DNA of 64,000 nucleotides from Rothia sp. ZJ932. GTDB taxonomy: Bacteria > Actinomycetota > Actinomycetes > Actinomycetales > Micrococcaceae. The notes beneath the pieces are model-generated. The model was not told the DNA's origin. It made no database searches and saw only the letters and a list, made by a program, of their open reading frames with translations. The translations under genes and the position numbers were made by a program. The stretch is from NCBI RefSeq assembly GCF_016924835.1, contig NZ_CP070480.1, positions 2,197,373-2,261,372 on the forward strand. Reading direction: 5' to 3'. Position 1 is the first letter of the stretch. Every line of letters starts with the position of its first letter. This document shows, one piece after another, positions 34,297-42,639 of this stretch.

Positions 34297-34478
34297 ATAT
34301 CTCAACTTGAGAAGACGACATGCTTCTGCGTTTTCAGCAAGATGCCCTAGAACATCTTCATCGATGCTTAATACAGAGACCTAGAACCTTATTTATAAGG
34401 TCTTACCTCACACTAAAATCACTTAGTGAGTTCCAGCAAACTCTGCAAGAGGGCCAGAGGAGAAGATTCCTGCGGTTT

Positions 34479-35165
34479 CTATGCACAGATAAAAATAGGG
34501 GCAGAAACACCAATGCCTGCCGCCAAAAAATTAGTTGATACCCTAGATGGCACCTCAAATTCCACAATCCATCTGTATTCCCCCTCCACAGCCTGGAAAG
34601 AAAAAGGAGGGGACTGCAGCCGCTGAGTAATAATCCGGTTATTTTTTGGGGCAAGCGGTACGCCTAAAACACCACTAGCTGGTGAGGAACTGGTACTGTA
34701 AGCCGATCTTGAAGCAGCCACCTCATTACCTTGAGGGTCAATAAGGTACACTCTCATGGTGGGGTGCAAGGTATTTGGCGCGTTGGCGGGTAGTGAAGTG
34801 ATCCCGTACTGAGTTGAGTAAGTGCGCCCAGCTCTCAAAGCACCCAAAGCCTCACCCCCTGAGCTAATAGTTGTTGAGTAACGCACTAAGGCTATACCCC
34901 CAGGGTTGGCGGTAGTAGAAGAGATGAAGTAATCCACATTATCCACCCCTCGATAAACCTTGTTTGCCTTAGGAGAGTAAAGAGAACCCTGAACAGGGTT
35001 CTCTAATGTCCAAGAAGCATCAAATCTCTTCTCATAAGACGGGCATACAGAAGCAGCATATGCTGGCACCAAGCAAGTACTAACAACAACCGGAGCAGCC
35101 CACAAGGAACCCTTTAATAGAGCGCGTCGTGATTCTTCACTTCTCTGTAAAATTCTATTGTTCAT
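34479..35165 (-). CDS. Secreted protein with Tat-type signal, unknown function
   Basis: This 228-residue protein starts with SRRALLKGSLWAAPVVVSTC, a twin-arginine signal, and a likely cleavage after AYAAS near residue 38. The mature part is Ser/Thr/Asn-rich, probably beta-sandwich, and has Cys residues near its two ends (SVCPSYEK and PIFICA) that could form a disulfide. No cell-wall anchor is present. An 18-bp palindrome lies 30 bp upstream. I recognise no family. The neighbouring DtxR box belongs to the next gene downstream. Confidence 0.75.
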   Translation of the reverse strand: MNNRILQRSEESRRALLKGSLWAAPVVVSTCLVPAYAASVCPSYEKRFDASWTLENPVQGSLYSPKANKVYRGVDNVDYFISSTTANPGGIALVRYSTTISSGGEALGALRAGRTYSTQYGITSLPANAPNTLHPTMRVYLIDPQGNEVAASRSAYSTSSSPASGVLGVPLAPKNNRIITQRLQSPPFSFQAVEGEYRWIVEFEVPSRVSTNFLAAGIGVSAPIFICA

Positions 35166-35194
35166 TTTTCTACCCCAGTTTACTTTCGCTCTTC

Positions 35195-35212
35195 ATTAGG
35201 TAGTTACCTAAT
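35195..35212. promoter_or_regulatory. Palindrome upstream of the Tat-secreted protein
   Basis: ATTAGGTA-GT-TACCTAAT has perfect 8-bp arms and lies 30-47 bp before the start codon. It shares TTAGG...CCTAA half-sites with DtxR boxes, but the spacing is 3 bp too short. Confidence 0.5.
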
Positions 35213-35527
35213 CTTGTTAGTACCAGATAGTACAGGCAAGTAACCTGCCTAAGTTGAAGACCCAACCTCTCCAACTAGTGATGTTTAACATGCTAGCTAC
35301 AGGTGATGGTCTAGCTTTTTGAACAAGAGAAGATGCAGCAGTTCCACGAGCAAAAGTTTCAGGTACTCAGTAAAAACTATGCGAAAAATATCATACGCAT
35401 GAGTTACCCAGCGTGGATTCACGGTGGAGGATAAAACGCCAGCGTATAAACGCAGCTCAGCAACCAGCACGTTGCTGACAGCCCTTACCAGCCACCTCGC
35501 CTGACCAAAACCCTAAAAATCACGCCT

Positions 35528-35698
35528 CTGACCTACCGGCAGAACATCATCCGAGCAGGCTACTACCAAATCTACGCCTACCACAGCATTGCAGGATGCA
35601 CCATAGCAAGACCACAAGTTGAAGCCTGCCTCAAAGAACTCCGTCCAGAAGATGCCCTCGGTAAGGTGGCATATGATGGTTGCATTACCTACGCTTGA
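35528..35698 (+). pseudogene. Fragment of a serine recombinase (resolvase/invertase)
   Basis: A 56-codon open frame contains IIRAGYYQIYAYHSIAGCTI and ARPQVEACLKELRPEDAL. These line up with the helix of serine recombinases that reads AGC..IY.D..SG....RP.L...L..LR.GD.L. The catalytic Ser and the DNA-binding domain are missing, so this is a relic of a mobile element. Nearby sequence from 35213 holds no other gene. Confidence 0.6.
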
Positions 35699-35715
35699 TA
35701 ATCAGGGAGCCTTCC

Positions 35716-36714
35716 GTGTCGAAGAAGACGAAGAAACAGCAGAAGAAGCTGGCTAAGGCGCTCAAGAGCCAGCATAAATTGTTGAATAAAGTTGTCAAGC
35801 AGAACAAGAAGCTGCACCGCCAGTTGCGTGTGGTACATCAGCAGCTGGACGCACTGCCCCTGGCAGCTCAGGCACCCCATACCGCGAACGATGCTCAGCC
35901 CACGCGGTCTCAACCTCACCGGGCGCCGGTAGTGAGCACTAAAGACCGCCCGGGAGCGCCAGCCCCCTTACGCAGCGGCAAATACCCCTCGCCCTACCTT
36001 CGATACAAGGTGGCGAGCGCCCTCCGCATCACGCCCACGATGATGAGCATCCGCTGTATTCCCGCAGGTGGGGCGCGGGTGGAGAGTCAGCATCTGGTCG
36101 GTGAGTACATGCGGGTTCTGGTTTCGCGTGATGGCTCTGCCCTTGCAGAGCCTGAGTTTAAGGGCAGCAAACCGGTATGGGGCAAGCCCTCCCCTACCTC
36201 ACGTAAATACACTATTCGTAAATTCTGGCCTGAATCTGGTGCCATTGAGTTGGGCGTGGTCATCCATGCGAAGGGTCCGGGCACCCAGTGGGCGCAGCAG
36301 GTTCAGCCGGGCGACCCCGTTCACCTCTTAGGACCGCGCTCTGGGTACGACATCAGCGATAACTACGACTTCTACCTGTTGGCAGGTGATGAGACGGGGC
36401 TACCCGGTATGGCTCGCTGGATTGAATCTATGCCCGCCACTGCTCGGGGTGCTGCCTATATTGAGATTCCTTCTGCTGAGTCCGAGCAAGAAATTCTTGC
36501 ACCCGATAATTTCGAGGTTCACTGGGTCATTCATGAAACCGAGAACTCGCTGTATCAGGCAGTGAGTTGCGCCGAGCGTCCGCAGGGTCAGGTATTTATG
36601 TGGCTGGCGGGTGAGTCCCGCTCCATTCAGCCCCTACGCCAGTGGATGCGCACCGAGCTGAATCTTGGTAAGGATCACGCTCATGCCAAGGGGTACTGGA
36701 AAGATAAAGACTAA
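35716..36714 (+). CDS. Siderophore-interacting protein (FAD-dependent ferric-siderophore reductase)
   Basis: This 332-residue protein of the ViuB/SIP family reduces ferric siderophores in the cytoplasm to free iron. It has the FAD-binding RKYTIR, the PGDPVHLLGPRSGY loop, LAGDETGLPGMARWIE for NAD(P)H and the C-terminal GYWK. An extra N-terminal segment of about 100 residues is Lys-rich and predicted coiled coil (KKTKKQQKKLAKALKSQH), then Pro/Ala-rich, which is not usual for the family. The GTG at 35716 is chosen because AGGGAG lies 6 bp before it. It overlaps the convergent glycerate kinase stop by 4 bp. Confidence 0.88.
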   Translation: MSKKTKKQQKKLAKALKSQHKLLNKVVKQNKKLHRQLRVVHQQLDALPLAAQAPHTANDAQPTRSQPHRAPVVSTKDRPGAPAPLRSGKYPSPYLRYKVASALRITPTMMSIRCIPAGGARVESQHLVGEYMRVLVSRDGSALAEPEFKGSKPVWGKPSPTSRKYTIRKFWPESGAIELGVVIHAKGPGTQWAQQVQPGDPVHLLGPRSGYDISDNYDFYLLAGDETGLPGMARWIESMPATARGAAYIEIPSAESEQEILAPDNFEVHWVIHETENSLYQAVSCAERPQGQVFMWLAGESRSIQPLRQWMRTELNLGKDHAHAKGYWKDKD

Positions 36715-37841
36715 CTCAAATAGTCCCTAGCAATCTGCGCTCCCAGTTCTTCAACGTGCGGACGCGGGTCGGCCAGAGATTCTTCGAGACTCACCCCGGT
36801 ACCCAGCACCGAGTAGACAGCATCGAACCCGGCATCGCTCCACTGACTCTCATCAAGTTCGCAGGCACCGCAGACTGCAAGGACGCGTGCGCCCACCTGA
36901 CGGCAGGCAGCGGCAACACCGGCGGGGCCTTTGCCTTGAAGGGTTTGTTCATCGAATTTTCCCTCACCGGTAATGACCAGGTGAGCTCCGTGGAGTGCCT
37001 GGTGAAAGCCGGTAAGTTCGAAAGCGACATCAACGCCAGGTCGCATGGTTGCCCCCAAAACTGAGAGGCAGGCAAATCCTAGACCGCCGGCAGCGCCAGC
37101 ACCGGCGGCTTCGCTGAAGGTGCCCCTGGCAACTTTCAGGGCTTGCTCTACGAGCTGGGCGGTATGTGCCAACAGGCTATCGAGTTCAGCAACATCAAGA
37201 GCAGATGCGCCTTTTTGTGGACCATAAATAGCAGGAGCACCGTTGTTCCCATTCAGAGGGTTAGTCACATCGGACGCCATCACAAAAGACACCTCATGCA
37301 GGCTGGGGTGCAGGGTCGAAAGATCAGCACGGGTGACGCCGCTCAGAGCAGAACCACCGTGCACAGCAGTCGGATTCTCAGACCCCACAAACCGCACCCC
37401 CAAGGCGCTGAGCATGCCCGCACCGGCGTCCGTCGTGGCAGAACCGCCCAGACCGATCACTATCTCAGATGCATCCTGTGCTACTGCGTGCAAAATGAGC
37501 TCGCCTACGCCGTAGGTGGTGGCACCGCATGCGTCCAAAGAATCCATGAGACGCAAACCGCAGGCTTCAGCCACCTCAATTACGGCTGTTTGTGTAGAGG
37601 GGTTCAGCGCATACCGGGCAGTCACCGGTGTACCTGCCGGGCCGGTAACGCGCGCAATTTTCTCTTCAAAACCTGCAGCGAGTGCAGCATCCACCGTGCC
37701 ATCACCACCATCAGCAATAGGGCTGATGCGGGGAGCAAAGCCCTCCCCCAGGACTCGGCGCATACCGATAGCAAGGGCGTCCGATAGTTCGACGCCGGTG
37801 AGTGAGCCCTTGAACTTATCAACAGCAATGAGAACGGTCAT
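36711..37841 (-). CDS. Glycerate kinase (GlxK/GarK family)
   Basis: This 376-residue kinase phosphorylates glycerate to a phosphoglycerate in glyoxylate or glycerate use. The N-terminus MTVLIAVDKFKGSLTGVEL is diagnostic, along with ISPIADGGDGTVDA and IGLGGSATTDAGAGMLSALG. The ATG at 37841 is taken by homology. Its stop overlaps the SIP gene, tail to tail. It is separated from the UPF0126 gene upstream by a terminator and a perfect 29-bp inverted repeat. No other glycerate gene is near. Confidence 0.92.
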   Translation of the reverse strand: MTVLIAVDKFKGSLTGVELSDALAIGMRRVLGEGFAPRISPIADGGDGTVDAALAAGFEEKIARVTGPAGTPVTARYALNPSTQTAVIEVAEACGLRLMDSLDACGATTYGVGELILHAVAQDASEIVIGLGGSATTDAGAGMLSALGVRFVGSENPTAVHGGSALSGVTRADLSTLHPSLHEVSFVMASDVTNPLNGNNGAPAIYGPQKGASALDVAELDSLLAHTAQLVEQALKVARGTFSEAAGAGAAGGLGFACLSVLGATMRPGVDVAFELTGFHQALHGAHLVITGEGKFDEQTLQGKGPAGVAAACRQVGARVLAVCGACELDESQWSDAGFDAVYSVLGTGVSLEESLADPRPHVEELGAQIARDYLS

Positions 37842-37866
37842 GCTTCTAGTATCGCGCACCATCCAC

Positions 37867-37932
37867 CGAGATCCTGATTTATTGCCGAAATCCTGATATA
37901 AAACAGGATTTCGGCAATAAATCAGGATCTCG
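37867..37932. repeat. Perfect 29-bp inverted repeat
   Basis: Perfect arms of 29 bases beginning CGAGATCCTGATTTATTGCC surround an 8-base loop ATATAAAA. It lies just upstream of the glycerate kinase start, where it would also fall in or next to the promoter. Confidence 0.8.
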
Positions 37933-37947
37933 ATGCACAGAAGAAAA

Positions 37948-37983
37948 GCGAATGGCTCAACCGCATTTGGTTGAGCCATTCGC
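37948..37983. terminator. Terminator after the UPF0126 gene
   Basis: Perfect 15-bp arms GCGAATGGCTCAACC / GGTTGAGCCATTCGC enclose GCATTT. On the minus strand TTTTC follows. The stretch 37984-38153 between it and the gene has no other feature. Confidence 0.8.
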
Positions 37984-38153
37984 TAATCACACACACATAC
38001 ATACTTTGAGAAACCGTCAGGTTTCTGACCAAGAAAGTCACACAATCACTCTCTTAGCTCCCTGAGGAACCGTATGATTCAAGTATGCTCCGCCCACCTT
38101 GAAGTTGGTAGTAATCTGACTGAGAGTTACCTGTGCATCTCACAAATCTAGGG

Positions 38154-38933
38154 TTAACGTTCGTTGCGCCTGTAGTTATCTAAACGCTCAGGGGTAATAA
38201 TTTCTAGGTTCTCTGTCAAAGGATCCCCCGGACGCCATGTTTCTCGCACCAGTAACCGTTTGGTTCTTCTGCGGGTTTTGCTACGAAAGCTAGGACGCGG
38301 CACCGTAATACTCACGGGTTGAGGTAGCTGCCAGTTGCGCCAGCGTGACAGCAGACCCAAAACGCCACAACTCAGGATTGCAACCGCCATGCCAAGGGTT
38401 GGCTGGTTGAGTGCTACGGTGAAGATAGCCATTTCGGCTGCGCCAATGAAGGCGATGGTTGCGTACAGTGAATTGCCGCCAAAAATTGAGGGAATCCTGT
38501 TGACCATCACGTCTCGTATGATCCCGCCACCCACCGCGGTAACAACCCCTAAGACGACTGCCGGGAACCAGTGCAATCCTACGCTCAGACTTTTGAGGGT
38601 GCCAGTGGCTGCCCAACAGCCCATACCCACAAAATCGACAATGAGCAGAAGACGGTCAGTGATTTTGCCGCCCAGGTCAATTGCGTAGGCGACCCCGGCA
38701 GATACAAGGGCTGCTACCCAGTAAGCGCTATCGGTGAGGGCAACGGGTAAACCGGTGTTAAGCAGGACATCGCGAATTAGCCCGCCGCCCATGCCGGATG
38801 CAACGGCAAGCATCAAAAAGCCAACCACATCAAACCGGAAGGCTCGTGCTACAGCACCGCCAAGCAGACCGTTGGCTGCAACTGCGGCAACATCAACAAC
38901 GCGATACCAAAGGTCTGGGTCAAAAGTTGCCAT
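38154..38933 (-). CDS. UPF0126/TRIC-family membrane protein
   Basis: This 259-residue membrane protein has two copies of the UPF0126 (YadS/TRIC-like) domain. The first carries SGMGGGLIRDVLL and the second AVGGGIIRDVM, each with three hydrophobic segments, followed by a basic tail. Members are thought to be trimeric cation channels or glycine-linked transporters. The role is not settled. The ATG at 38933 is chosen because AGGGAGGGG precedes it. It begins 32 bp after the guanidinium exporter stop and is probably cotranscribed under the same riboswitch. Confidence 0.85.
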   Translation of the reverse strand: MATFDPDLWYRVVDVAAVAANGLLGGAVARAFRFDVVGFLMLAVASGMGGGLIRDVLLNTGLPVALTDSAYWVAALVSAGVAYAIDLGGKITDRLLLIVDFVGMGCWAATGTLKSLSVGLHWFPAVVLGVVTAVGGGIIRDVMVNRIPSIFGGNSLYATIAFIGAAEMAIFTVALNQPTLGMAVAILSCGVLGLLSRWRNWQLPQPVSITVPRPSFRSKTRRRTKRLLVRETWRPGDPLTENLEIITPERLDNYRRNER

Positions 38934-38965
38934 AAATACCCCTCCCTCGTCTTTCTTCCCGTATC

Positions 38966-39280
38966 CTAGTACACTGCCTTGAGACCGATAACGCCACCAA
39001 TAATCATGGCGAGAAAAAGAATTTTGAGAGCGGACGCACTCTCCGCCCCAGTGAGCATCTCCCAGCTGACCGTCACTATAGCACCGATACCGACCCATAC
39101 TGCGTAGGCGGTACCCACGGGGAGCCCCTTGAGTGAATAGGCAAGCCCCGCCATCGAGGCGCACAGCCCAACCACGAAAATCAGGGAGGGCACCAACCGC
39201 GTGAACCCCTCAGACTTACCCAGAGCTGTCGCCCATACCGCTTCGAGAACGCCCGAAAGAATCAGAATCAACCAGTACAT
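38966..39280 (-). CDS. gdx: SMR-family guanidinium exporter (Gdx/SugE)
   Basis: This 104-residue four-helix small multidrug resistance protein has the key Glu in SGVLEAVWATALGKS and the Gdx-type segment KGLPVGTAYAVWVGIGA, which separates guanidinium exporters from EmrE-type drug pumps. It works as an antiparallel dimer exchanging guanidinium for protons. A guanidine-III riboswitch sits directly upstream, strongly supporting the substrate. The ribosome site is weak and lies next to the riboswitch, as expected for translational control. Confidence 0.93.
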   Translation of the reverse strand: MYWLILILSGVLEAVWATALGKSEGFTRLVPSLIFVVGLCASMAGLAYSLKGLPVGTAYAVWVGIGAIVTVSWEMLTGAESASALKILFLAMIIGGVIGLKAVY

Positions 39281-39291
39281 CTTTGCTTTCT

Positions 39292-39335
39292 GAGCCGTCT
39301 TGTCGCTGACCGGGTACGGCCTCCCTCGTCCGGGG
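39292..39335 (-). ncRNA. Guanidine-III riboswitch (ykkC-III)
   Basis: The minus strand reads CCCCGGACGAGGGAGGCC followed by GTACCCGGTCAGCGACAAGACGGCTC, which matches the ykkC-III consensus CCGGACGAGG..GC.CCGTACCCGGTC.GGACAAGACGG. The pseudoknot pairs the first CCGG with ACCCGG and the GCC(GTA) with ACGGC. It ends 11 bases before the gdx ATG, so ligand binding should control ribosome access. Confidence 0.9.
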
Positions 39336-39337
39336 TC

Positions 39338-39760
39338 TTGCCTGAACGGCTGAAGACCTCGAATGATATTAGCAAAGTTTCAACTCACATCATCTTCGAC
39401 GAAAAAATGCTGTACACCCGACGATGTGAGGTTCTGAGAAACCCCAAAGTTTTAGTACCCTCAGAAGAGATTATTCTTCTTTCATCCAGCAAGAGGCTTG
39501 CTGTGATTGGTCTTGTTGATCCGACTGCGGGTTTGATTCTTAGCTCCCTCATTGCCGTGGCTTTTTGTTGCTGGCGGTGAGCGCTTTTGCAAGAGAGAAA
39601 TGATTTACCTGCCCTAGTACATGCAACGCAGGGAATTCTTGCACTGACTGCGGGTACTTGTGTTCTTGGCGCGGTGTCTCTGGCAGAAATCTGGGGCGCC
39701 AGCCTGGTGGCACTCTTGCTGGCTTTCCTCTAAGCATTGGGCAGGTTCTCGTCAAACATT
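39338..39760 (+). pseudogene. Probable decayed small membrane protein gene
   Basis: Plus-strand frames that change between 39570 and 39600 give consecutive membrane-like text: LAVIGLVDPTAGLILSSLIA, then AVSAFARE, then GILALTAGTCVLGAVSLAEI and GASLVALLLAFL. A frameshift near the end of the first part and one later stop would be needed to restore a reading frame. No family is recognised. Confidence 0.45.
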
Positions 39761-39792
39761 AACGAATATGGAGGGAAATCTTTTTGTTAAAC

Positions 39793-39828
39793 ACGAAGGC
39801 GAGATCCCCATACAGATCTCGCCTTCGT
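39793..39828. terminator. Hairpin after the decayed membrane gene
   Basis: Perfect 14-bp arms ACGAAGGCGAGATC / GATCTCGCCTTCGT surround CCCATACA. The stretch 39829-39984 that follows is gene-free. Confidence 0.7.
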
Positions 39829-39984
39829 ATTGAGTATATTCAAGGCTCAGCATTACCTTGTTTATTCAGCACACACACATTTTGCTTCACGTTCTCACCG
39901 AAGTCTTACTACTATTATGCATGCCTATTCTTGGGGGTAGTTTGAAAAAACCTGCAAGAAACCTGAGTGTTTAACGACTTCTAC

Positions 39985-40293
39985 CTAAACACCTGAGAAA
40001 ACCACCAAACCCATGAAAATAGTGAGCGGATTGAACACAAAGGCAGCCACGAGAAGAAAACTCAGCCAGAGAGTGTATTCTCTGAACTTCACCAAACCCA
40101 CAAGAGCGAGTAAAGCAGCAAGACCAGCAGCAATCGACCCCAGCACCAGAGCCACCAGAAAAACAGTAACCACCACTGAGGTAGAACCCGCTGTAAAGAA
40201 GAATGCTACCAGCAGCATCAACACCGAAATACCCTCAGCAATACCGGCTGCTACTAGCATCTGCCCCGCCGGACTCAAACGTTTTTTCGCCAT
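39985..40293 (-). CDS. Small integral membrane protein
   Basis: This 102-residue protein starts MAKKRLSPAGQML and has three or four hydrophobic segments covering nearly its whole length. The ATG at 40293 gives a natural basic N-terminus. The frame is open 22 codons further up. It is downstream of the rplI terminator, so it has its own promoter or depends on read-through. No family is recognised. Confidence 0.65.
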   Translation of the reverse strand: MAKKRLSPAGQMLVAAGIAEGISVLMLLVAFFFTAGSTSVVVTVFLVALVLGSIAAGLAALLALVGLVKFREYTLWLSFLLVAAFVFNPLTIFMGLVVFSGV

Positions 40294-40343
40294 GCCTACA
40301 AGCATGGCAGAAACAGCGCTGGCAACACAAAAATCAAGGCATA

Positions 40344-40396
40344 CAAAGGGACGCGCCAACCCGCTCTCGCTAAAGAGCAGGTGAGCGCGTCCTTTG
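40344..40396. terminator. Terminator of the rpsF-rplI operon built from GGACGCG motifs
   Basis: CAAAGGGACGCGC and GCGCGTCCTTTG pair with one bulge around an inner GCTCT/AGAGC hairpin. Two oppositely oriented copies of the over-represented 7-mer form the stem. A smaller hairpin, AGGGGCTAACCCCT at 40407-40420, lies between it and rplI. Confidence 0.75.
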
Positions 40397-40431
40397 AACT
40401 AACGCTAGGGGCTAACCCCTAAAAGAGTTAA

Positions 40432-40881
40432 TTATTCAGCGACAACGTCGAGCTCAACGTTAGCAGTTACGTCTTCGTGCAGACGTACTGAAACGTTGTA
40501 AGTGCCGGTTGACTTGATTGCTGAACCGAGGTTGATTGAGCGCTTGTCAATTGAACCTGCACCAGCAGCTTCAATAGCTTCAGCTACGTGCTCAGCCTTA
40601 ACGGTACCGAAGAGGCGACCATCAGCACCAGCCTTGTGAGCTACGGTGATGGGTGAAGCAGCAAGTTTAGCTGCCTGTGCCTTAGCGTCCTCAAGATTAG
40701 CCTTCGCGCGAGCCGCACGAGCTGCCTTGATTGACTCAACCTGCTTCTCGCCGCCTTTGGTCCAGGTAACAGCGAAACCGCGGGGCAGCAAGTAGTTACG
40801 TGAGTAACCGTCTTTAACGGTTACAACGTCGCCTGCAGCACCGAGACCGGTAACTTCCTGAGTAAGAATGATCTTAGCCAT
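40432..40881 (-). CDS. rplI: Ribosomal protein L9
   Basis: This 149-residue large-subunit protein binds 23S rRNA near the L1 stalk. It has the N-terminal signature [20 protein letters not shown] and [13 protein letters not shown], a long connecting helix rich in Ala and Lys, and the C-terminal domain with [19 protein letters not shown]. It is the last gene of the rpsF-ssb-rpsR-rplI operon, 22 bp after rpsR. Length is as usual. Confidence 0.97.
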   Translation of the reverse strand: MAKIILTQEVTGLGAAGDVVTVKDGYSRNYLLPRGFAVTWTKGGEKQVESIKAARAARAKANLEDAKAQAAKLAASPITVAHKAGADGRLFGTVKAEHVAEAIEAAGAGSIDKRSINLGSAIKSTGTYNVSVRLHEDVTANVELDVVAE

Positions 40882-40903
40882 GTTCTTCTACTCTCCTTAT
40901 TCT

Positions 40904-41140
40904 TTAGCGGCCAGCGCCTGAGTAGGGCAGCAGTGCAACTTCGCGTGCATTCTTGATTGCCTGAGCAATCTTGCGCTGTTCCTGAACGGTTACGCCAGTA
41001 ACGCGACGAGCACGGATCTTACCGCGGTCGGAGATGAACTTACGCAGCAGTGCAACGTCCTTGTAGTCAATTACAGTAACGTCAGCAGCCTTGAGCGGGT
41101 TCTGCTTGGGTTTGGGCTTACGGATTTCAGCCTTAGCCAT
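40904..41140 (-). CDS. rpsR: Ribosomal protein S18
   Basis: This 78-residue small-subunit protein pairs with S6 on the platform. It shows [20 protein letters not shown] and [20 protein letters not shown], the family core. It contains no zinc-binding CxxC cluster, so it is the zinc-independent form. AAGGAG lies before the ATG. A GC-rich hairpin (41167-41188) separates it from ssb. Confidence 0.97.
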   Translation of the reverse strand: MAKAEIRKPKPKQNPLKAADVTVIDYKDVALLRKFISDRGKIRARRVTGVTVQEQRKIAQAIKNAREVALLPYSGAGR

Positions 41141-41166
41141 CGTGGTGCTCCTTATTAGTCTGGGAG

Positions 41167-41188
41167 CCCGCGGGTTTCAAACCGCGGG
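41167..41188. other. Hairpin between ssb and rpsR
   Basis: CCCGCGG and CCGCGGG pair around GTTTCAAA. Without a T run it is more likely an mRNA processing or stability element than a terminator. Confidence 0.55.
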
Positions 41189-41247
41189 ATGGTGGATATT
41201 TTGGTCTTAGTTAAAGAAGGTGAACGCGGTGAAGCGTGAGGCTCCCT

Positions 41248-41937
41248 TTAGAAGGGAGGCTCATCGTCAGCGCCGCCACCCCAGTCATAGTTACCGCCGG
41301 ACTGAGCGCCCCACGGATCAGCTGCGGGAGTAGCAGGTGATGTTGCAGGAGTAGCAGATACCGCGTTAAAGCCACCGCCGGTGTTGCCACCGTTGTTGTA
41401 GCCATTACCGCTACCAGCGTTGAACTGGTTAGCTGCCGGGGCTACTGGGGCGTTATTGTAACCGCCCTGCTGACCGCCGAAGCCGCCATTTTGCCCGCCT
41501 GCGTTGTAACCACCCTGACCACCGCCATTGAAGCCACCGTTTGCAGCGCCACCGTAGTTGTTACCACCGTTGCGCTGATTGCGGTTGACCGAAGCGGTTG
41601 CGAAACGGAGTGAGGGACCAATTTCTTCGATCTCTAGCTCCATTGAGGTGCGGCGTTCGCCTTCTTTAGTTTCGTATGAACGGGACTTCAAACGGCCCTG
41701 CGCGATAACGCGCATACCCTTCTTCAGGGTTTCGGCGATGTTCTCCGCAGCATCACGCCAGGCGGACGCGCGCAGGAAGAGGGTTTCGCCCTCTTTCCAC
41801 TCACCAGACTGACGGTCAAAGACGCGCGGGGTTGATGCGATCGTGAAGTTAGCTACCGCTGCACCGTTGGGGGTGAAACGAAGCTCGGGATCGCCAGTGA
41901 GATTACCAATGACGGTAATAACGGTATCGCCGGCCAT
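41248..41937 (-). CDS. ssb: Single-stranded DNA-binding protein
   Basis: This 229-residue SSB protects single-stranded DNA and recruits partners at forks. The OB-fold covers residues 1-110 ([35 protein letters not shown]). A long Gly/Asn/Gln-rich flexible linker follows, then the acidic interaction tip GGADDEPPF, close to the usual DDEPPF. It lies between rpsF and rpsR, the standard replication-translation operon. The linker is repetitive at the DNA level and may vary in length between strains. Confidence 0.96.
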   Translation of the reverse strand: MAGDTVITVIGNLTGDPELRFTPNGAAVANFTIASTPRVFDRQSGEWKEGETLFLRASAWRDAAENIAETLKKGMRVIAQGRLKSRSYETKEGERRTSMELEIEEIGPSLRFATASVNRNQRNGGNNYGGAANGGFNGGGQGGYNAGGQNGGFGGQQGGYNNAPVAPAANQFNAGSGNGYNNGGNTGGGFNAVSATPATSPATPAADPWGAQSGGNYDWGGGADDEPPF

Positions 41938-42042
41938 AATCAGCTCCTGTTAATGTCGAAAGAAGTATTACTTGAAAGGGTAGACTCACCGACTGACATT
42001 TTAGGGTCTAGTAACCGTGCCAGCGGGAGAATTTTCAAGAAT

Positions 42043-42348
42043 TTACTTTGCAGAGATCTGCTGATCTTCCGGGCGGATGATCTTGGTGCGCATGACAGAT
42101 TCGTTCAGGTTCAGAACGCGGTCAAGCTCAGCAGCAGTCTCAGGGGTTGCAGTGAAGTTAACGACTGCGTAGATACCTTCGGACTTCTTTTGGATTTCGT
42201 ATGCCAGACGGCGACGACCCCAGATGTCCATGTTGTCTACGGTGCCGTTGTCTTTGGTGACAACTTCGAGGAATTTCGAGAGGGTGGGCTCTACAGCCTT
42301 GTCCTCTACCTCGGGATTGAGGATAACCATCAGTTCGTATGCACGCAT
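42043..42348 (-). CDS. rpsF: Ribosomal protein S6
   Basis: This 101-residue small-subunit protein forms a dimer with S18. It has the signature [20 protein letters not shown] and [22 protein letters not shown]. It is the first gene of the operon, preceded by AAAGGAGGGG and a small leader hairpin. The stop is followed by 105 bp before ssb. Confidence 0.97.
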   Translation of the reverse strand: MRAYELMVILNPEVEDKAVEPTLSKFLEVVTKDNGTVDNMDIWGRRRLAYEIQKKSEGIYAVVNFTATPETAAELDRVLNLNESVMRTKIIRPEDQQISAK

Positions 42349-42375
42349 GATTAAACCCCTCCTTTGGGCTAAACG

Positions 42376-42394
42376 GCTATGGGATTTCCATAGC
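42376..42394 (-). promoter_or_regulatory. Leader hairpin before rpsF
   Basis: GCTATGG and CCATAGC pair around AAATC just upstream of the ribosome site and are followed by CCG. It could be part of the S6:S18 autoregulatory RNA known in other bacteria. The match is weak. The stretch from here to 42639 has no gene. Confidence 0.4.
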
Positions 42395-42639
42395 AGGAGT
42401 ATCTTCTAGTTCTGTGTGCCTCGCGGGGATTGGCCGGTTGGCTACACAGACTCATTCAACTTTACAGTAGTGCGGCGGCTTTGGGCAGGGCTGAACAAGG
42501 TTTTCTAGCAACTTCGGTGCAACTCACACTAATTACGCCCCTGCTATTTACCGACGCGCGCACCTACGCCAAGAACGCGCCGCTTACCCGATAGATATCA
42601 AGAAAGCAGCGCGTCCTAGTAGCTAAGAACTAAGCAGTT

